Origin: Alisma plantago-aquatica
Lineage: Eukaryota > Streptophyta > Magnoliopsida > Alismatales > Alismataceae
DNA: 64,000 bases
Assembly: GCA_963693085.1 (NCBI GenBank)
Contig: OY856409.1
Span: forward strand, 302,653,058-302,717,057
Reading direction: 5' to 3'
Shown: piece after piece, positions 11,850 to 23,974 of the stretch
How the letters are laid out: each line of letters starts with the position of its first letter
Numbering within the stretch: position 1 is the first letter of the stretch
Program-made: the position numbers and the translations under genes
Notes under the pieces: generated by a model
Told to the model about the DNA's origin: nothing
Database searches by the model: none
The model's input: the letters and a program-made list of their open reading frames with translations, nothing else

Positions 11850-13729
11850 TGATCTCTCATATGAGATGGAACCACCGTAGAATATGTTTGGAATGTGGGT
11901 GCGATCTTTTTTCTTTAGCATGTGCAATTGCTCCGTTGTTGTCTCAAAACATCTCGATTGCATCACCATCGCTTGGAACCACTCCAAGTTCAGAAATGAA
12001 CTTCTTGATCCACACAACTTCCTTTGCAGCATTAGATGTGGAAATATATTCAACCTCTGTTGTAGAATCCACAACTGTCTCTTGCTTGGAACTCTTCCAG
12101 CTCACAACTCTATTATTCAGGAAAAACACAAATCTAGTTTGCGATCTGTAGTCATCTTTGTCAGTTTGGAAGCTATCATCAGTGTAACATTTTACCACGA
12201 TCTCTTCCTCACCACCGTATACCAAGAATTGATCCTTAGTCCTTCTCAAGTACTTTAGGATGTTCTTTATGGCTGTCCAATGACATTCACCTGGATTTGA
12301 CTGATACCAGCTCATCATGCTCAAAGCATACAACACATCAGGACGAGTACATAACATCGCGTACATGATAGATCCAATTGATGATGCATATGGAATCTTA
12401 CTCGTGCGTGCCCGTTCATCACATGAACTAGGACATTGGGCTTTAGAGATCGTAACCCCATGGGGCATGGGAAAGTTACCTCTCTTAGAACCCTCCATGC
12501 TAAACCTCTTTAGCACCTTGTCAATGTATGTGCTCTTGCTTAGGCCTAGAAGCCTTCTTGATCTATCTCTATTGATATTGATCCCTAGTGTATAGGATGC
12601 TTCGCCTAAATCCTTCACAGAGAAGGTCTTCCCTAGCCAACCTTTTACTGTCTGAAGAGTAGGGATGTCATTTCCATCAATAGTATGCCATCGCATACAA
12701 TATGAGAAATACGATTGTGCTCCCACTAACCATTTTGTAAACACAAGGTTCATCTTCATTTTGACTAAAGCCAAACTTTTTGGCTACTTCGTCAAAGTGT
12801 AGATTCCAGCTCCGAGATGCTTGCTTCAATCCATAGATTGACCTTTATAGCTTATAGACTTTATTGGCATCCTTTGGATCAATAAAACCATCAGGTTGTG
12901 TCATGTACACATCCTTAAGTAAATTCGCATTAAGGAATGTTTTTTTAACATCCATCTGCCAAATCTCATAGTCATGATAAGCTACAATGGCAAGCATGAT
13001 ATTGATGGATTTAACCATGACAATTGGTGAGAAGGTCTCATCATAATCAACACCTTGAATTTGACAGAATCCTTTTGCAACCAACCTACCTGTATAGGTT
13101 TGAACATTTCCATCCATTTTGGTCTTCTTCTTGAAGACCCACTTGCACCCTATGGGTTTTACCCCTTCGGGTGGATCTACCAAGCTCCATACCTTGTTGG
13201 TGTACATGGATTCCATCTTAGATCTCATGCCTTCGGGCCATTTCTCAGATTTTGGTACCTTAGTAGCTTCTAGATTGGAATTTTTCTCATATGTTATGCC
13301 CAATTTGTCACTGTCTTGAGTCAAGAGAAATCCAAATCTCTCTGGCTCAAGTTGTGTCCTACTCAACCTATGAGGTTCTTGTATTACATTTGGAACTTGA
13401 AATTCCATAACAATGTGTGAGTCTTCATGTTCCTTATGTACCTCCTCAGGTTCTCTGCTTTCTTGTTGGTCTTGAACTTCTTCAAGCTCTACATTCCTCC
13501 CACTAATTACTTTGGAAATAAATTCATTTTCAAAAAATACAACAGTCTTAGAAACAAACACTTTGTTTTCAGTTGGTGTGTATAAGTAGTATCCCCAAGT
13601 TTCCTTAGGGTATTCAACAAAATAGCATTTTTCCGATTTGGGTCCAAGCTTTTTAGGAAATTGTTTCCTAACATAAACTTCACATCCCAAATCTTTAACA
13701 TAGACAAATTGGGATGATTCCCATTCCAT
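11850..13729 (-). pseudogene. pol: copia B reverse transcriptase and RNase H
   Basis: The first frame (13729-12845) carries the inter-domain region and the RT start, with landmarks such as 'NKVWSLVDPPEGVKPIGC', 'VAKGFCQIQGVDY', 'ETFSP' and 'WQMDVKKTFLNANL'. After a frame break the second frame (12774-11944) has the RT thumb and RNase H ('SWKSSKQETVVDSTTE', 'AAKEVVWIKKFISELG'). The YVDD catalytic box near 12690-12705 is damaged: a one-base loss shifts the frame and the second aspartate codon reads as glycine. The RNase H tail continues out of frame to about 11850. It is related to copia A pol at 20061-21600 but on the opposite strand. Confidence 0.9.
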
Positions 13730-13739
13730 ATCTCACATG

Positions 13740-14600
13740 GTGTCTTTTAAACCGATTTGGAAGGTATACGGTTAAGTGTAAACACTACAGTTTCAAGAGC
13801 ATATCCCCAGAACGATATTACAAGTTCGGCTGAACTCATCATGGATCATACCGTGTCTAATAATTTATGATTCCTTCTTTCTAACACACCATTATGTTGT
13901 GGTGTACCAGGTGGAGTCCATTGCAATATAATACCACGGTCTCTCAGATGGTCCTCAAACTCTTAGCTTAAGTATTTGCCACCTCGATCTGAATAGAGTG
14001 TTTTTTACTCTTACCAAGTTGCTTCTCTACTTCATTCATGAAAGTCTTGAACATTTCAAGAGTTTCTGACTTGTGTTTCATAAGATATACATAGCCATAC
14101 CTATTGAGGTCATCAATGAAGGTAATGAAGTATTGATAGCCTCCTCTAGTATTTGGTCTAAAAGGTCCACATACATAAGTATGTATGAGCCCTAGCAGAT
14201 CACTGGCTCTCTCACTGTGTCCAGTGAAAGGATTCTTGGTCATCTTCCCTAATAAACATGCCTCACATGTCTCTAATGATTTAAAATCAAAAGAGTCTAG
14301 ATAACCATCCTTATGGAGTCTAGATATGCACTTCTCGTTTATGTGCCCAAGACAACAATGCCATAAGTATGTTTTGTTTGAGTTTTCAAGTTTTAACCTT
14401 TTAGTATTTACATTGTATATGCTAGTCTCAAGTTCTAACAAGTAGATACCATAAGAAATAGGGGCATTTCCATAAAAGATCTCATCTTTAGAAATAGAAA
14501 TAATTCCATTCTTAATGTGAAATTCAAATCCACTCTTATCCATACAAGATACATAAATAATATTTCTATTAAAGGCAGGTACATAATAGCAATTCTCTAA
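13740..14600 (-). pseudogene. pol: copia B integrase (zinc-binding and catalytic core)
   Basis: The frame 14543-13968 contains the HHCC pre-integrase motif ('LWHCCLGHINEKCISRLH' and 'CEACLLGKM') and the start of the integrase core. The first catalytic aspartate of the 'H.DVCGPF' motif is tyrosine here (HTYVCGPF). The second, in 'FITFIDD', is present. The glutamate of the 'SDRGGEYLS' motif is readable only in another frame, at about 13970-14000, and is lysine. So two of the three DDE residues are lost and the frame is broken. Copia A keeps the first aspartate. Confidence 0.88.
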
Positions 14601-15664
14601 TTATATTACAAGGCCCGTAGGCAAAGATAAACTAATAACTTTAACTGTGGCGGCAGCAACTCCTGCTCCATTAGCGACCCGCAACTCGACTTGGCCCTTT
14701 CGTAAAGTCTTACTTCTTATTAGATCTTGCATATTAGAACATATGTGAGATCGACATCCGGTGTCCAGTACCCATGATGAAGAAGTATTTAAGTTTATCT
14801 CAATAACATATATACCTGAAGTGGAGATATCTATCCCTTGCTTCTTCTTCCTCAGTTCCTCCAGGTAGAGAGGACAATTTCTTTTCCAATGTCCGGCATG
14901 GTGACAATGGTGACAACTGCCTTCTTTGGAGATCCCACCTTTAGCTTTGAGCGTGGATGACTTTGGCTTCTGCCCAACTTTAGAACCTGTCTTAGCCTTG
15001 CCTTTGCCTTTTGAATTTCCCTTTGTCTTGATGATCATCATCACAGACTTGGGCTAGTCTTTCTTCATCTGTGCTTCATCTATCCTCAACATGCCCAACA
15101 ATTCTGACAACAGCTTGTCAAGATTGTTCATGTTGTAGTTCATGAAAAATGACTATATGATTCGGGCAACGATTGTAGAACCACATCAGTGGCCAACTCT
15201 TGACCTAGGGGAAATCCTAGCTTGGATAGGCTTTCCACGTACCCAATAAAAGTGAGTATATGGGTGCCAATTGAGTCTCCCTCTTTCATCTTGCTCCTGA
15301 ACAAAGCCTTAGAGACATCATATCTCTCCTGTCTTGCTTGATGTTGATACTTGTTCTTGAGATGTGTTACCATCTCCATGACATTCATGCTCTCATGATG
15401 CTCTTGGAACTCATAGTTCATTGAGAAAAACATCAGGCACTTGACATCCACGACATCATCAAGGTGCTTCTTGTAAGCATCTTTTTCAACCTTGGGCACA
15501 TTTGCGGCGGGTTCCGCTGGCTCTGGTGTTTCAAGGACATAGAGCTTACGCTCACGTGCGAGAACAATTCTCAGCGTCCTAAACCAGTTTTGAAAGTTGG
15601 TTTCAGTAATTTTGTCCTTCTCAAGGACCGATCACAATGAGAAAGTGTGAGTGTTGTTCGCCAT
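14601..15664 (-). pseudogene. gag: copia B gag, nucleocapsid and protease
   Basis: The ATG at 15664 opens the usual Copia gag start (MANN..., then 'KITETNFQNWFRTLR'), with an in-frame TGA after about ten codons. The capsid-like gag continues in the frame 15499-15140, with 'YDVSKALFRSKMKEGDSIG' and 'ELATDVVLQSLPESY'. The frame 15044-14601 holds a CCHC zinc knuckle ('CHHCHHAGHWKRNCPLY'), a lysine-rich stretch before it, and the protease motif 'WVLDTGCRSHI' with an intact D-T-G. Several stops and shifts separate the parts. Confidence 0.88.
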
Positions 15665-17236
15665 TTGATCGCTGCAAAAGAAAAAAAATGCATTTAGTCC
15701 AAAACATTTTGACTTGTAAAGATTTGATAAACGAGATTAATTAGGCCTTTAATTAATTACGCTCCCACTATTTTATTCAAATTGATAGCCCTCACTATCA
15801 ACTCAGAAGATTGCAATGTACAACCTTCTAGTGAGCCAAGATCCAAAATAATTGGATCAATGCCCAGCCAACGCTGGCGTCAAAGACCAAATACTAAGGT
15901 AGGAAACTTTTGCCAATTGCATCATATACAACTCTTAGATAGATGATCATGTACAACTCCTTGCCATGATGCATCTATGTGCCTCTAGGTACTTGATCCT
16001 GTCAAGCTCCCCTAGTTAAGTCCAACCCATAAGCAAACATGATGAGTGTGCACCCTGCGGAGGCAGACCCACACACCCACAATCACACTTCCACGTGATA
16101 GACAGTGTACCACACGGAGGCGTGCCCACACATAGTCGATCAAGCTTTTCATGTGTATTTCTTTATGGAAGGCAACTAAAACTCAATATTATTAATTGAG
16201 GGGTTTTATTAATACATATACATATCCAAACCCCACATACTTATGGTATGTATCATATACTACTATATACACAACTAAAAATGATAGACATGCAATCACA
16301 AATACAAATACATCGGTTATGGCCATACTATTGTAATCCTTTGGAGCAACAAAGGATTATGGTCAACCTGTGGTCTTATGCATCTCATGCAACAACACAT
16401 GTGAAACAACCTATAAGGATCGACATGATAATGAACAACTTCATGGATGCTCCATGAGGTTAGAACTTCAAGTTTCTTATTAGAATTGGATCTTCATGTT
16501 GCTTCTCCATGGACGCTCCTTGGAGTTGGATCTTCAAGTGGCCTCCTTACATCAAGTTTACAAAGGCTAAAACTAATCCTATCTCTATTACATCGTATGA
16601 GTACAAATATAAAGGGAAAGAATTAATTACAGTTTGAAATAAGAGATGAGGCTCAAAATGCAAGCTGAATACTTTATATAAAAGATCCACATACAACCAT
16701 TATACATCCATAGCATTCTCAAACAAACATGCCCATAAGATTGACATCCACATTCAATCACAACATTCACAAAAGGGGATACTAGGCCATAACCGTGCAT
16801 GCATTCACCACATAAAATAGATTTTAAAAGACAATTGTTTGATATCATAGGTATATCTATATATACATATTAAAATTGTAGTAATTTTAATGTGGGACAT
16901 TCCCCATTAAATAAAATTTTGACTCCCACACATACTATGTGGGGTACACAGGGGCAGCGCCCCTGTGCGGGGTCGAGGGGAGGCCGCCCCTCGTGGGGTC
17001 TCAGGGGCAGAGCACCTGAAAGGTCTACCGAATTTTACTTCTGTGCACTTAGGAAAATTAGTATTTTTCGTAGCCGACCCCATCCGAAACATAAAAAATA
17101 GAAGCCTGTGGCGTATGTGGAATTAGGTTTAGATTTGCATGTTAGCATTTTTAATTCACATCATATACAACATAGAAAACAATATACATCGATTCAATCA
17201 TATAAAAAAAAATCCAAATATGTCGTAGATCGACGC
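15665..17236 (-). other. copia B untranslated leader
   Basis: No gene is visible in these 1.6 kb. The part near gag (15670-16200) mirrors the copia A leader (18000-18330 and 9600-9800). The part near the LTR includes a GC-rich block at 16940-17035 in otherwise AT-rich sequence. The short open frames at 16892-17101 and 16907-17092 overlap that block on opposite strands and are not supported. Confidence 0.7.
16940..17035. repeat. GC-rich block with self-complementary GGGGCAGCGCCCC-type motifs
   Basis: The block contains 'aggggcagcgcccctg', 'gaggggaggccgcccctcg' and 'caggggcagagcacctg'. The first two are near-palindromes able to fold into short GC-rich hairpins. It lies in the copia B leader, some 210 bases from the primer site, where packaging or dimerisation structures of retroelement RNA often lie. 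Function is not shown. Confidence 0.6.
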
Positions 17237-17250
17237 TGCTCTGATACCAC
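17237..17250 (-). other. copia B primer binding site (initiator tRNA-Met)
   Basis: On the minus strand 'gtggtatcagagc' follows the LTR end AAACTCAACA directly. This fixes the element's orientation. Confidence 0.9.
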
Positions 17251-17969
17251 TGTTGAGTTTTGTGGAGACAACATGTGCGGCGGAAGCAACAAAAATTCCA
17301 CGCAACCCAAAATAGCATCTCATCGACAATAGCGTATTCAGAAAGAGTGTTTGCGAGATATACCTTATTGCGGAGAAAGTCCGGTGATGTCCCACTGCAT
17401 GATGGTGTGCAATGATGATGGCCTACATGGACGAAACTTCTCTCCCTTTTGCTGAGTGTGTCGCAAAACGATCCAGTGGCACTTCTGTCATGCGGTGTTG
17501 TACGCTGCTCATAGCACGTATGAATGGTCATAGATGTCCTCTGAACACAGGCGTCTCAACGTCTGTGTCTCTACTTTGTCCACGCAGATGGACTGGAACT
17601 CCACGTTGCGCTTCCTAAGCCAGCGGGAAGGAGTCATCTCTGTACGACGACGTTCTAGCATTGCAGTGCTTTCCTTTCTCTCCTTAGGATGGTGATAGCT
17701 AGGGTTTATATACGTGAGTGTAAATTGAAAAGCCTCTCTCAATATCTTATATAGATATCGACTGTGAAGCTCCTTTAAATAGGAGACAAAGGGAAGTAGG
17801 GTTTCCTAAACCCATCGGTAAATAGAAACACTACGTTAATTAAAATTCTCATGGATTAATTAGAATATTTCGGAATTCATTGATTAACTAAATAATCACA
17901 TTAATTGATTAATTAATATCTGACTCCATGCAATTGCTTGGGATGACTCTATGGGCATATATACCAACA
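17251..17969 (-). mobile_element. copia B 5' LTR
   Basis: Plus-strand limits are TGTTGAGTTTTG and ATACCAACA. A reversed TATA-like box 'tctatataag' is at 17746-17755. The left breakpoint of the large tandem duplication is at 17455-17456, so 17455-17969 reappears at 34130-34644. Confidence 0.93.
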
Positions 17970-17974
17970 TTAAC

Positions 17975-18336
17975 AAGGTGAACTTGATTGGATCAAGCAC
18001 CTTGAGGCATGGAGGTGATCGTGGCAAGGAGTTGCGCATGACATCTTTCAAGAGTTGTATAGGATGCAATTGACAAAATTTGCCTACCTAAAAGAATCTA
18101 GTTGTGGGTGATAGCCCTAGCTGGTCCATGACTGAGAGGTAATCGGGATCTTGACCCACTAGAAAGTTGCACGCTACAATATTTCGAATTGACAGTGAGG
18201 GCTATCAATTTGATCAAAATAGTGAGAGCGGTAATTAATTAAAGGCCTAATTAAATATCATCAAACTTTATTCAAATCAAAACAAATCAAAAATGAGTTT
18301 TTGACAAAATGCAAATGTTTTCTCTTGTAGAATGAA
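17975..18336 (+). other. copia A untranslated leader, second part
   Basis: This is the continuation of 8793-9830 after removal of copia B. It is inversely similar to 15670-16030 in copia B ('gatcaagcaccttgaggca', 'caaggagttgcgcatgac'). No gene is visible. Confidence 0.75.
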
Positions 18337-21300
18337 ATGGCAAAGAAATCATCTTTTCAATCGGGAAAATTAATTGAGACAAATTTCCATAACTGATTAA
18401 GGACTATGAGAAGTGTTTTGCATAATCCTAAGATACCAGTGGCCTTAGAATCTGCTCTATGTACACTTCAGGCATTGTTTGAGGCTGATAAGAAGAAGTA
18501 TAGTTCCATGATAGTGATCAGTGGAATGGAATCTAAGGATAAAGGCAAGGGAGAGAAGGGTTCTCTCTCCCAGCTAAAATCTATGTCTTCTGTGCTCAAA
18601 ACATGGAGAGGGTTGAAGGAATCATGGAAGATGAAGCAAGAGATAAAGATCTCTACTTCAGGTGTATACATGATAGCGATTTACTTTACTGCTTCATCAT
18701 GGGTACTTGATACCACATGTACATCACACATTTATTCAAGTGTGAAGGATCTGAAAATAAGTAGGCCTTTAGGGAAAGGCGAGGTTGAACTACGTGTTGC
18801 TAATGGGGCAAGAGTTTCTGCCAGTGTCATAGGAACCTATGAGTTATCTCTACCTAGTGGGATGATAATAGAGTTATAGAACTGCTATTATGTACCTGCC
18901 ATAAATAGAAATATCATATCTATATCTTATTTGGACAAAGATGGATTTGAATTTCTTATTAAGAATGGACAGAGTTCCATTTCTAAAGATGGGATCTTTT
19001 ATGGCAGTGCCCTAATGTCTTATGGTCTATACTTGATAGATCTACAAATGAGTGTATAGAACGTAAACACCATACAATAAAAACTCAATAACTCAAACAA
19101 AACATACCTTTGGCATTGTCATCTAGGACACATAAATGAGAATCACATATCTAGACTCCATAAGGATGGTTATCTGGACTCTTTTGATTATGAATCAATA
19201 GAGACATGTGAATATTGTTTGTTGGGCAAGATGGCCAAGGCTCCCTTTTCAGGAAAAGGTGAGAGAGCCAGTGATCTATTAGGACTCATACATATTGATG
19301 TATGTGGGCCTTTTAGAACAAATGCTAGAGGTGGGTATCAGTACTTTATTACCTTTACTGATGCCTTCAGTAGGTATGGCTATGTTTACCTGATGAAACA
19401 TAAGTCTGAAACTCTTGAAAGGTTCAAGGATTTCCTGAATGAAGTATAAAACCATCTTGGCAAAAGTATTAAGGTGCTTCGATCTGATTGAGGTGGAGAA
19501 TACTTAAGCCAAGAGTTTGAGGACCTTCTGAGAGCCTGTGGTATTGTATCACAATGGACTTTACCTAGAACACCACAACATAATGGTGTGTCAGAAAGAA
19601 GGAATCACACATTACTTGATATGGTGTGATCTATGATGATTTTTGTTGATCTTCTGACTTCTTTCTGGGGTCATTCTCTTCAAGCCACCACATTTACATT
19701 TAACCATGTACCATCTAAATCGGTTCAAAAGACACCATATGAGATATGGCACGGGAAGTGTCCCGATGTGTCTTTAATGAAGATTTGGTGATGTGAAGCT
19801 TATGTTAAGAAAATGTTTCCTGATAAGCTTGGAACCAAATCCATAAGTGTTATTTTGTTGGATATCTCAAAGAGACAAGGGTATACTACTTATACCACCC
19901 AACTGACAACAAAGTATTTGTTGCCAAGAATGTTGTGTTCCTAGAAAAGGAGTTTATTTCCAAAGGAAGCGGTGGGAGGAAAGTAGAACTCGAAGAGGTT
20001 TAAGACCAACAATAAAAAATTGAACCAATGGATGTACAATAGGAACATAGAGATTCACAAGTGGTTTTGGAATCTCAATCTCCTCAAGTTGCACAGGGAC
20101 CTTGCAGATCTAGTAGGACACGCCTTGAACATGACAGAGTTGGATATCTTGTGACTCAGGAAGGCAGTGAGTTGGTCATAGATGATGGGCCAACTGTCTA
20201 TCTAGAAGCTATGGAGGGACCAGATTCTAAGAAATGGCTTGAGGCCATGAGATCTGAGATGGAATCAATGTATACCAACAAGGTATGGACCTTGGTGGAA
20301 CCACCTAAAGGGGTAAAACCCATAGGGTGCAAATCGGTCTTCAAGAAGAAGACTGACATGGACGGCAATGTGCAAACTTATAAAGACAGATTGGTTACAA
20401 AGGGTTTTAGACAAGTTCAAGGTGTTGACTGTGACAAAACCTTTTCTCCAGTTGCCATGATTAAGTCCATCGGGATCATGCTCACTATTGCATCCTACTA
20501 TGACTATGAAATTTGGCAGATGGATGTTAAAACTGCATTCCTTAATGGGAATATAGTAGAGGATGTGTACATGACACGACATGAAGGTTTTATAGATCCA
20601 AAGAATGCCATTAAAGTCTGTAAGCTGCAAAGGTCAATCTACAAGTTGAAGCAAGCATCTCAGAGATGGAATCTTCATTTTGACAAAGCAGTCAAAGAGT
20701 TTGGCTTAGTCAAAATGAAGATGAACCTTGTGTGTATAAGAAGGTTAGTGGGAGCATGACTACATTCCTCATATTGTATGTAGATGACATACTATTGATG
20801 GGAATGACATCTCTGCCTTACAGAAGGTAAAGACATAGATTGGAAATACATCCTCAATGAAAGACTTAGGAGGAGAATCCTATATCTTAGGAATCAAGAT
20901 CTATAGAGATAGATCTAGAAGGCTTATTGGACTAAGTCAGAGCACGTACATTGATAAATTGTTGAAGCGGTTCAGCATGGAGAACTCAAAGAGAAGAAAC
21001 ATACCCATGGTGCATGGAGTTACCGTCTCTAGAGCTCTGTGTCCCCGATCTTGTAAAGAGAGGGACTGTATGAATGGGATTCCGTATGCATCAACCATTG
21101 GATACATCATGTATGAAATATTGTGCACCCGTCACTATGTCTCATATGCACTTAACATGATGAGCAGGTACCAGTCAGATCTCAGAGATGCTCATTGGAC
21201 ATCCGTGAAGAACATCTTGAAGTGCTTGAGAAGGACTAAGGATTAGTTCCTCATATATAACGGTGAGGAAGAATTGGTGGTAAAGTATTATACCGATGCA

Positions 21301-21663
21301 AGCTTCCAAATCGATAAAGATGATTACAGATCACAGTCAGAATTTGTATTTTGCCTTAACAATAGAGCTATGAGATGGAAGAGTTCCAAGCAAGAGATAG
21401 TTGTAGATTCTACTATAGAGGCTGAGTATATTACAACATCCCATGCAGAAAAGGAGGTTGTATGAATCAATAAGTTCATCTCTGAATTTGGGGTGGTTCC
21501 TAATAGTTGTGATGCAATTGAGCTTTATTGTGACAACAATGGAGCTATCGCTCAAGCTAAAGAACCCAGATCACATCAGCGGTCCAAGCACATATGAGGT
21601 GCTTCAATCTCATATGAGAGATCGTACAATGAGGAGATGTGAATATTTGCATAGTACCGACTG
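18337..21663 (+). pseudogene. gag-pol: copia A gag-pol, unit 1 copy
   Basis: Gag starts at ATG 18337 but after 'NPKIPVALESAL' jumps to the region normally just before protease, so the capsid core and zinc knuckle are deleted. Protease (frame 18406-18879) has 'WVLDTTCTSHI', so the D-T-G active site reads D-T-T. Integrase 19100-19640 has 'IHIDVCGPF' with aspartate present, and the 'RSD*GGEYLS' motif with a stop for arginine. RT 20061-20759 and 20770-21246 holds an intact YVDD (20777-20788), but in three different frames. RNase H and the C-terminus (21274-21600) have 'RWKSSKQEIVVDST' and 'LYCDNNGAIAQAKEPRSH'. There are at least seven stops or shifts. The copy at 35012 shares most of them, so decay came before the duplication. 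Confidence 0.92.
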
Positions 21664-21761
21664 AAGACAATATATCTAATCCCCTACAAAGGCACTTTCA
21701 CAGTAGAAGCTTGACGATCATGCTAGGTTACAAGGACTAAGGTTCCTGGGTGATTGGGTCT

Positions 21762-21778
21762 AAGTGCAAGTGGGATTC
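21762..21778 (+). other. copia A polypurine tract
   Basis: 'aagtgcaagtgggattc' lies directly before TGTTGGTATG of the 3' LTR. It is repeated in unit 2 directly before 38457. Confidence 0.85.
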
Positions 21779-23165
21779 TGTTGGTATGCATGCCCATAGA
21801 GCAAGTCATATGATGATTGTAATGGGATACTTTTTAAATGATTTGAATATTTATAAAGGCAATTTCTATCTATATGCTTTAACTATTTTGAGATAATGGT
21901 ATGACATGATAGATGTCTAAAGAATTATTTTACTTAATGACGTATGCCTTTAGGTTAAGGACCTAAACGATGGGGTCATACATATGTCAAGAGTATACAT
22001 TCTTGTTTTGTCCCTTGCCAATTGTTATTGTAGAAATAACCATAGATATCAATAACACAAAAGACTAGACTGTGTTGGTTGATGGAAGAATTTCATTAGT
22101 CATGATATATGATATCAAACCAAGCACATAGATACATGTTAGGGAACAATATATCGAACAGACCCACCATAAGAGTGATGCATGGAATCCATGATTGGTT
22201 AGTCAGGATTAGCTCTTATCGTATTGGTGGTGACTTTGGTTCTTAGACCTGAAATCACTGCACTCAACACATGTCGTCGGGTACACTTTGACATCATAAA
22301 ATGAAATTCTAAAATATGGATTCTTATAAAGGTGATGATTGGGTGACTTTGACACATGGGGTTTTGACTGTGAGTGATAGATATGGGATTTGTCCCTTCT
22401 GAGGGAGTATGATATCCTGGCCACTTGATGAGTGAGACTAAGAAAAGCATGGTCATGCGCATGTGAGTCAATGTGTGACATTGAGCTCACATATATCTCA
22501 GATAGTCTACTCTGGATCAAGAGACATGGATTGAATGTTTGTAGAGGATGACATATCCATGCCTCGAGTTCAATCTATATATCAATGACAAAGGAACTAT
22601 ACATTCACTATAACGCCAATTACGGATTTTAGGGTTGAAAGTTGTTCTCTAAATTTCCTTTTCACTTGGGTAGCCCTGATATGTGACTAGGCACTACTCT
22701 TTGCTTGTAAAGTCATAAGTGGTTATGGAATTTCACTACCAATGTGAAATGGGACGTATAGGGTCACACACATAGGATTAACCTGGAAGAGGAGTTTATC
22801 CACGAATGATGTTTAGATTGATTACTAAAGTGTTTAGGTACTCAATTAAACATTCAATCAATTGACTTGACTCAGAATCATAGTGTTCAAGTGTTAAACC
22901 AATTAATTAGAGTGCCAGATTGATTGAGAACTGCATGACTGATTTCTACACAACCTGGACCACCAACCCACCGGTTCACTTGGTGAACCAATCGACTTTG
23001 GTCAGTGAGATGACCGGTTCACCTTGATGAACCGATCAATTTAGCTGGACCAGATGAGCGAGGTGGGGTTGTCCCAGATTGTGAGAAAAGATTTTTGTTT
23101 CACTTGTACAATTTGATTGGGACAAGAATTGATCTTTGGATTAATTAGAAACGAAAGAGGAAAGT
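21779..23165 (+). mobile_element. copia A 3' LTR, first 1,387 bp (unit 1 copy)
   Basis: It begins TGTTGGTATGCATGCCC and follows the 5' LTR (6658 onward). It stops at AAAGT (23161-23165), where the LARD-like element is inserted. The remaining LTR lies at 54693-55428. The open frames on the minus strand at 22199-22520 match those at 7080-7401 and are LTR shadows. Confidence 0.93.
23161..23165. other. target site duplication AAAGT of the LARD-like element
   Basis: AAAGT here (and at 39839-39843 in unit 2) matches AAAGT at 54688-54692 after the third LTR. The undisturbed copia A 5' LTR reads 'gaggaaagtcaattgcagg' near 8037-8055, giving the empty site directly. Confidence 0.93.
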
Positions 23166-23642
23166 TGTTACATCCTTGAAATTCGTGGATTTCAAGCCTA
23201 AATGAATTAAGGACAATGAAGTGTTTGGAGGGACTTGGTTGATGATTCCAGATCCTAGCATTAGATTGAATGATCAAGTTTAAGATATAAAGTGTGTTGG
23301 GCATAGGTAATCATATCAGGCTTATAAAAGATGGGATGATTACCAAGGGATTGTGTTTGGTAATTAGCAAGGTAAGTGGGCTCATGGAACCTTTGGAAGG
23401 CCTAAGAGGTTATTTGTGGGCCTTAGGGACTTTTCAGCCCAATTGGTTTATCGAAGTTTACATATGGGCCCATGAGACATGATTTTGGATAATGAGGACA
23501 TTCATGATCATAATAGGTATCCAAAATAGTCATGGTTGATGGATAATTAGAATATTAGATAATGAGGGGACATCTAAGATAATCCCAGATAATAGGTGGC
23601 TTACATATTTAATTAAAGGATTATCCACCTTTCCTTGGAAGC

Positions 23643-23652
23643 CATATAAAAG
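23643..23652 (+). promoter_or_regulatory. TATA box of LARD-like LTR1
   Basis: 'catataaaag' lies about 480 bases into the LTR, preceded by a compact sequence. It is conserved in all three LTRs (40321-40330 and 52142-52151). It would place U3 at about 23166-23675, leaving a very long R-U5. Confidence 0.6.
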
Positions 23653-23974
23653 GGCAGAATGCAAGTTTCCTAAAAGAAAATAAGAAGTTTGGTATGCAAA
23701 GGATACCCAACGAAGCCTGATAACTTGAAAAGGAATAGATAAGGCATCATGCGGGGAGGATTGTTGTTAAAAGAAATATGGTGGGCCTTATCTAATCCCT
23801 TCATGCCTATGTTTCCTATGCGAGGAGTCCATCTGCCTTTGGAAAGGAATAGATGTGGCCCATGTGGGTGTTTGTTTCCTTGGCAATCACGTATGGAAAA
23901 CCTTCCTTCTTTTTCTTATTGTGATTCACATATAGAGAGCACTAAGAGTCTTTGCCTCCATCTCACAGTACGCA

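Larger units (their letters stand above)
9836..17969 (-). mobile_element. copia B, complete-length LTR retrotransposon (8,134 bp)
   Basis: Two LTRs (718 and 719 bp) flank a reversed gag-pol. The element is bounded by the five-base target duplication TTAAC at 9831-9835 and 17970-17974. The copia A leader reads continuously across it once the element and one TTAAC are removed. PPT, PBS, gag, protease, integrase, RT and RNase H are all in the expected order on the minus strand. All coding domains are damaged. Its right LTR contains the left breakpoint of the 16.67-kb tandem duplication. Confidence 0.93.

Noticed and set aside
11726..12258. Plus-strand open frames of 124-141 codons
   Set aside because: They lie opposite the copia B RNase H region, which has clear family motifs on the minus strand.
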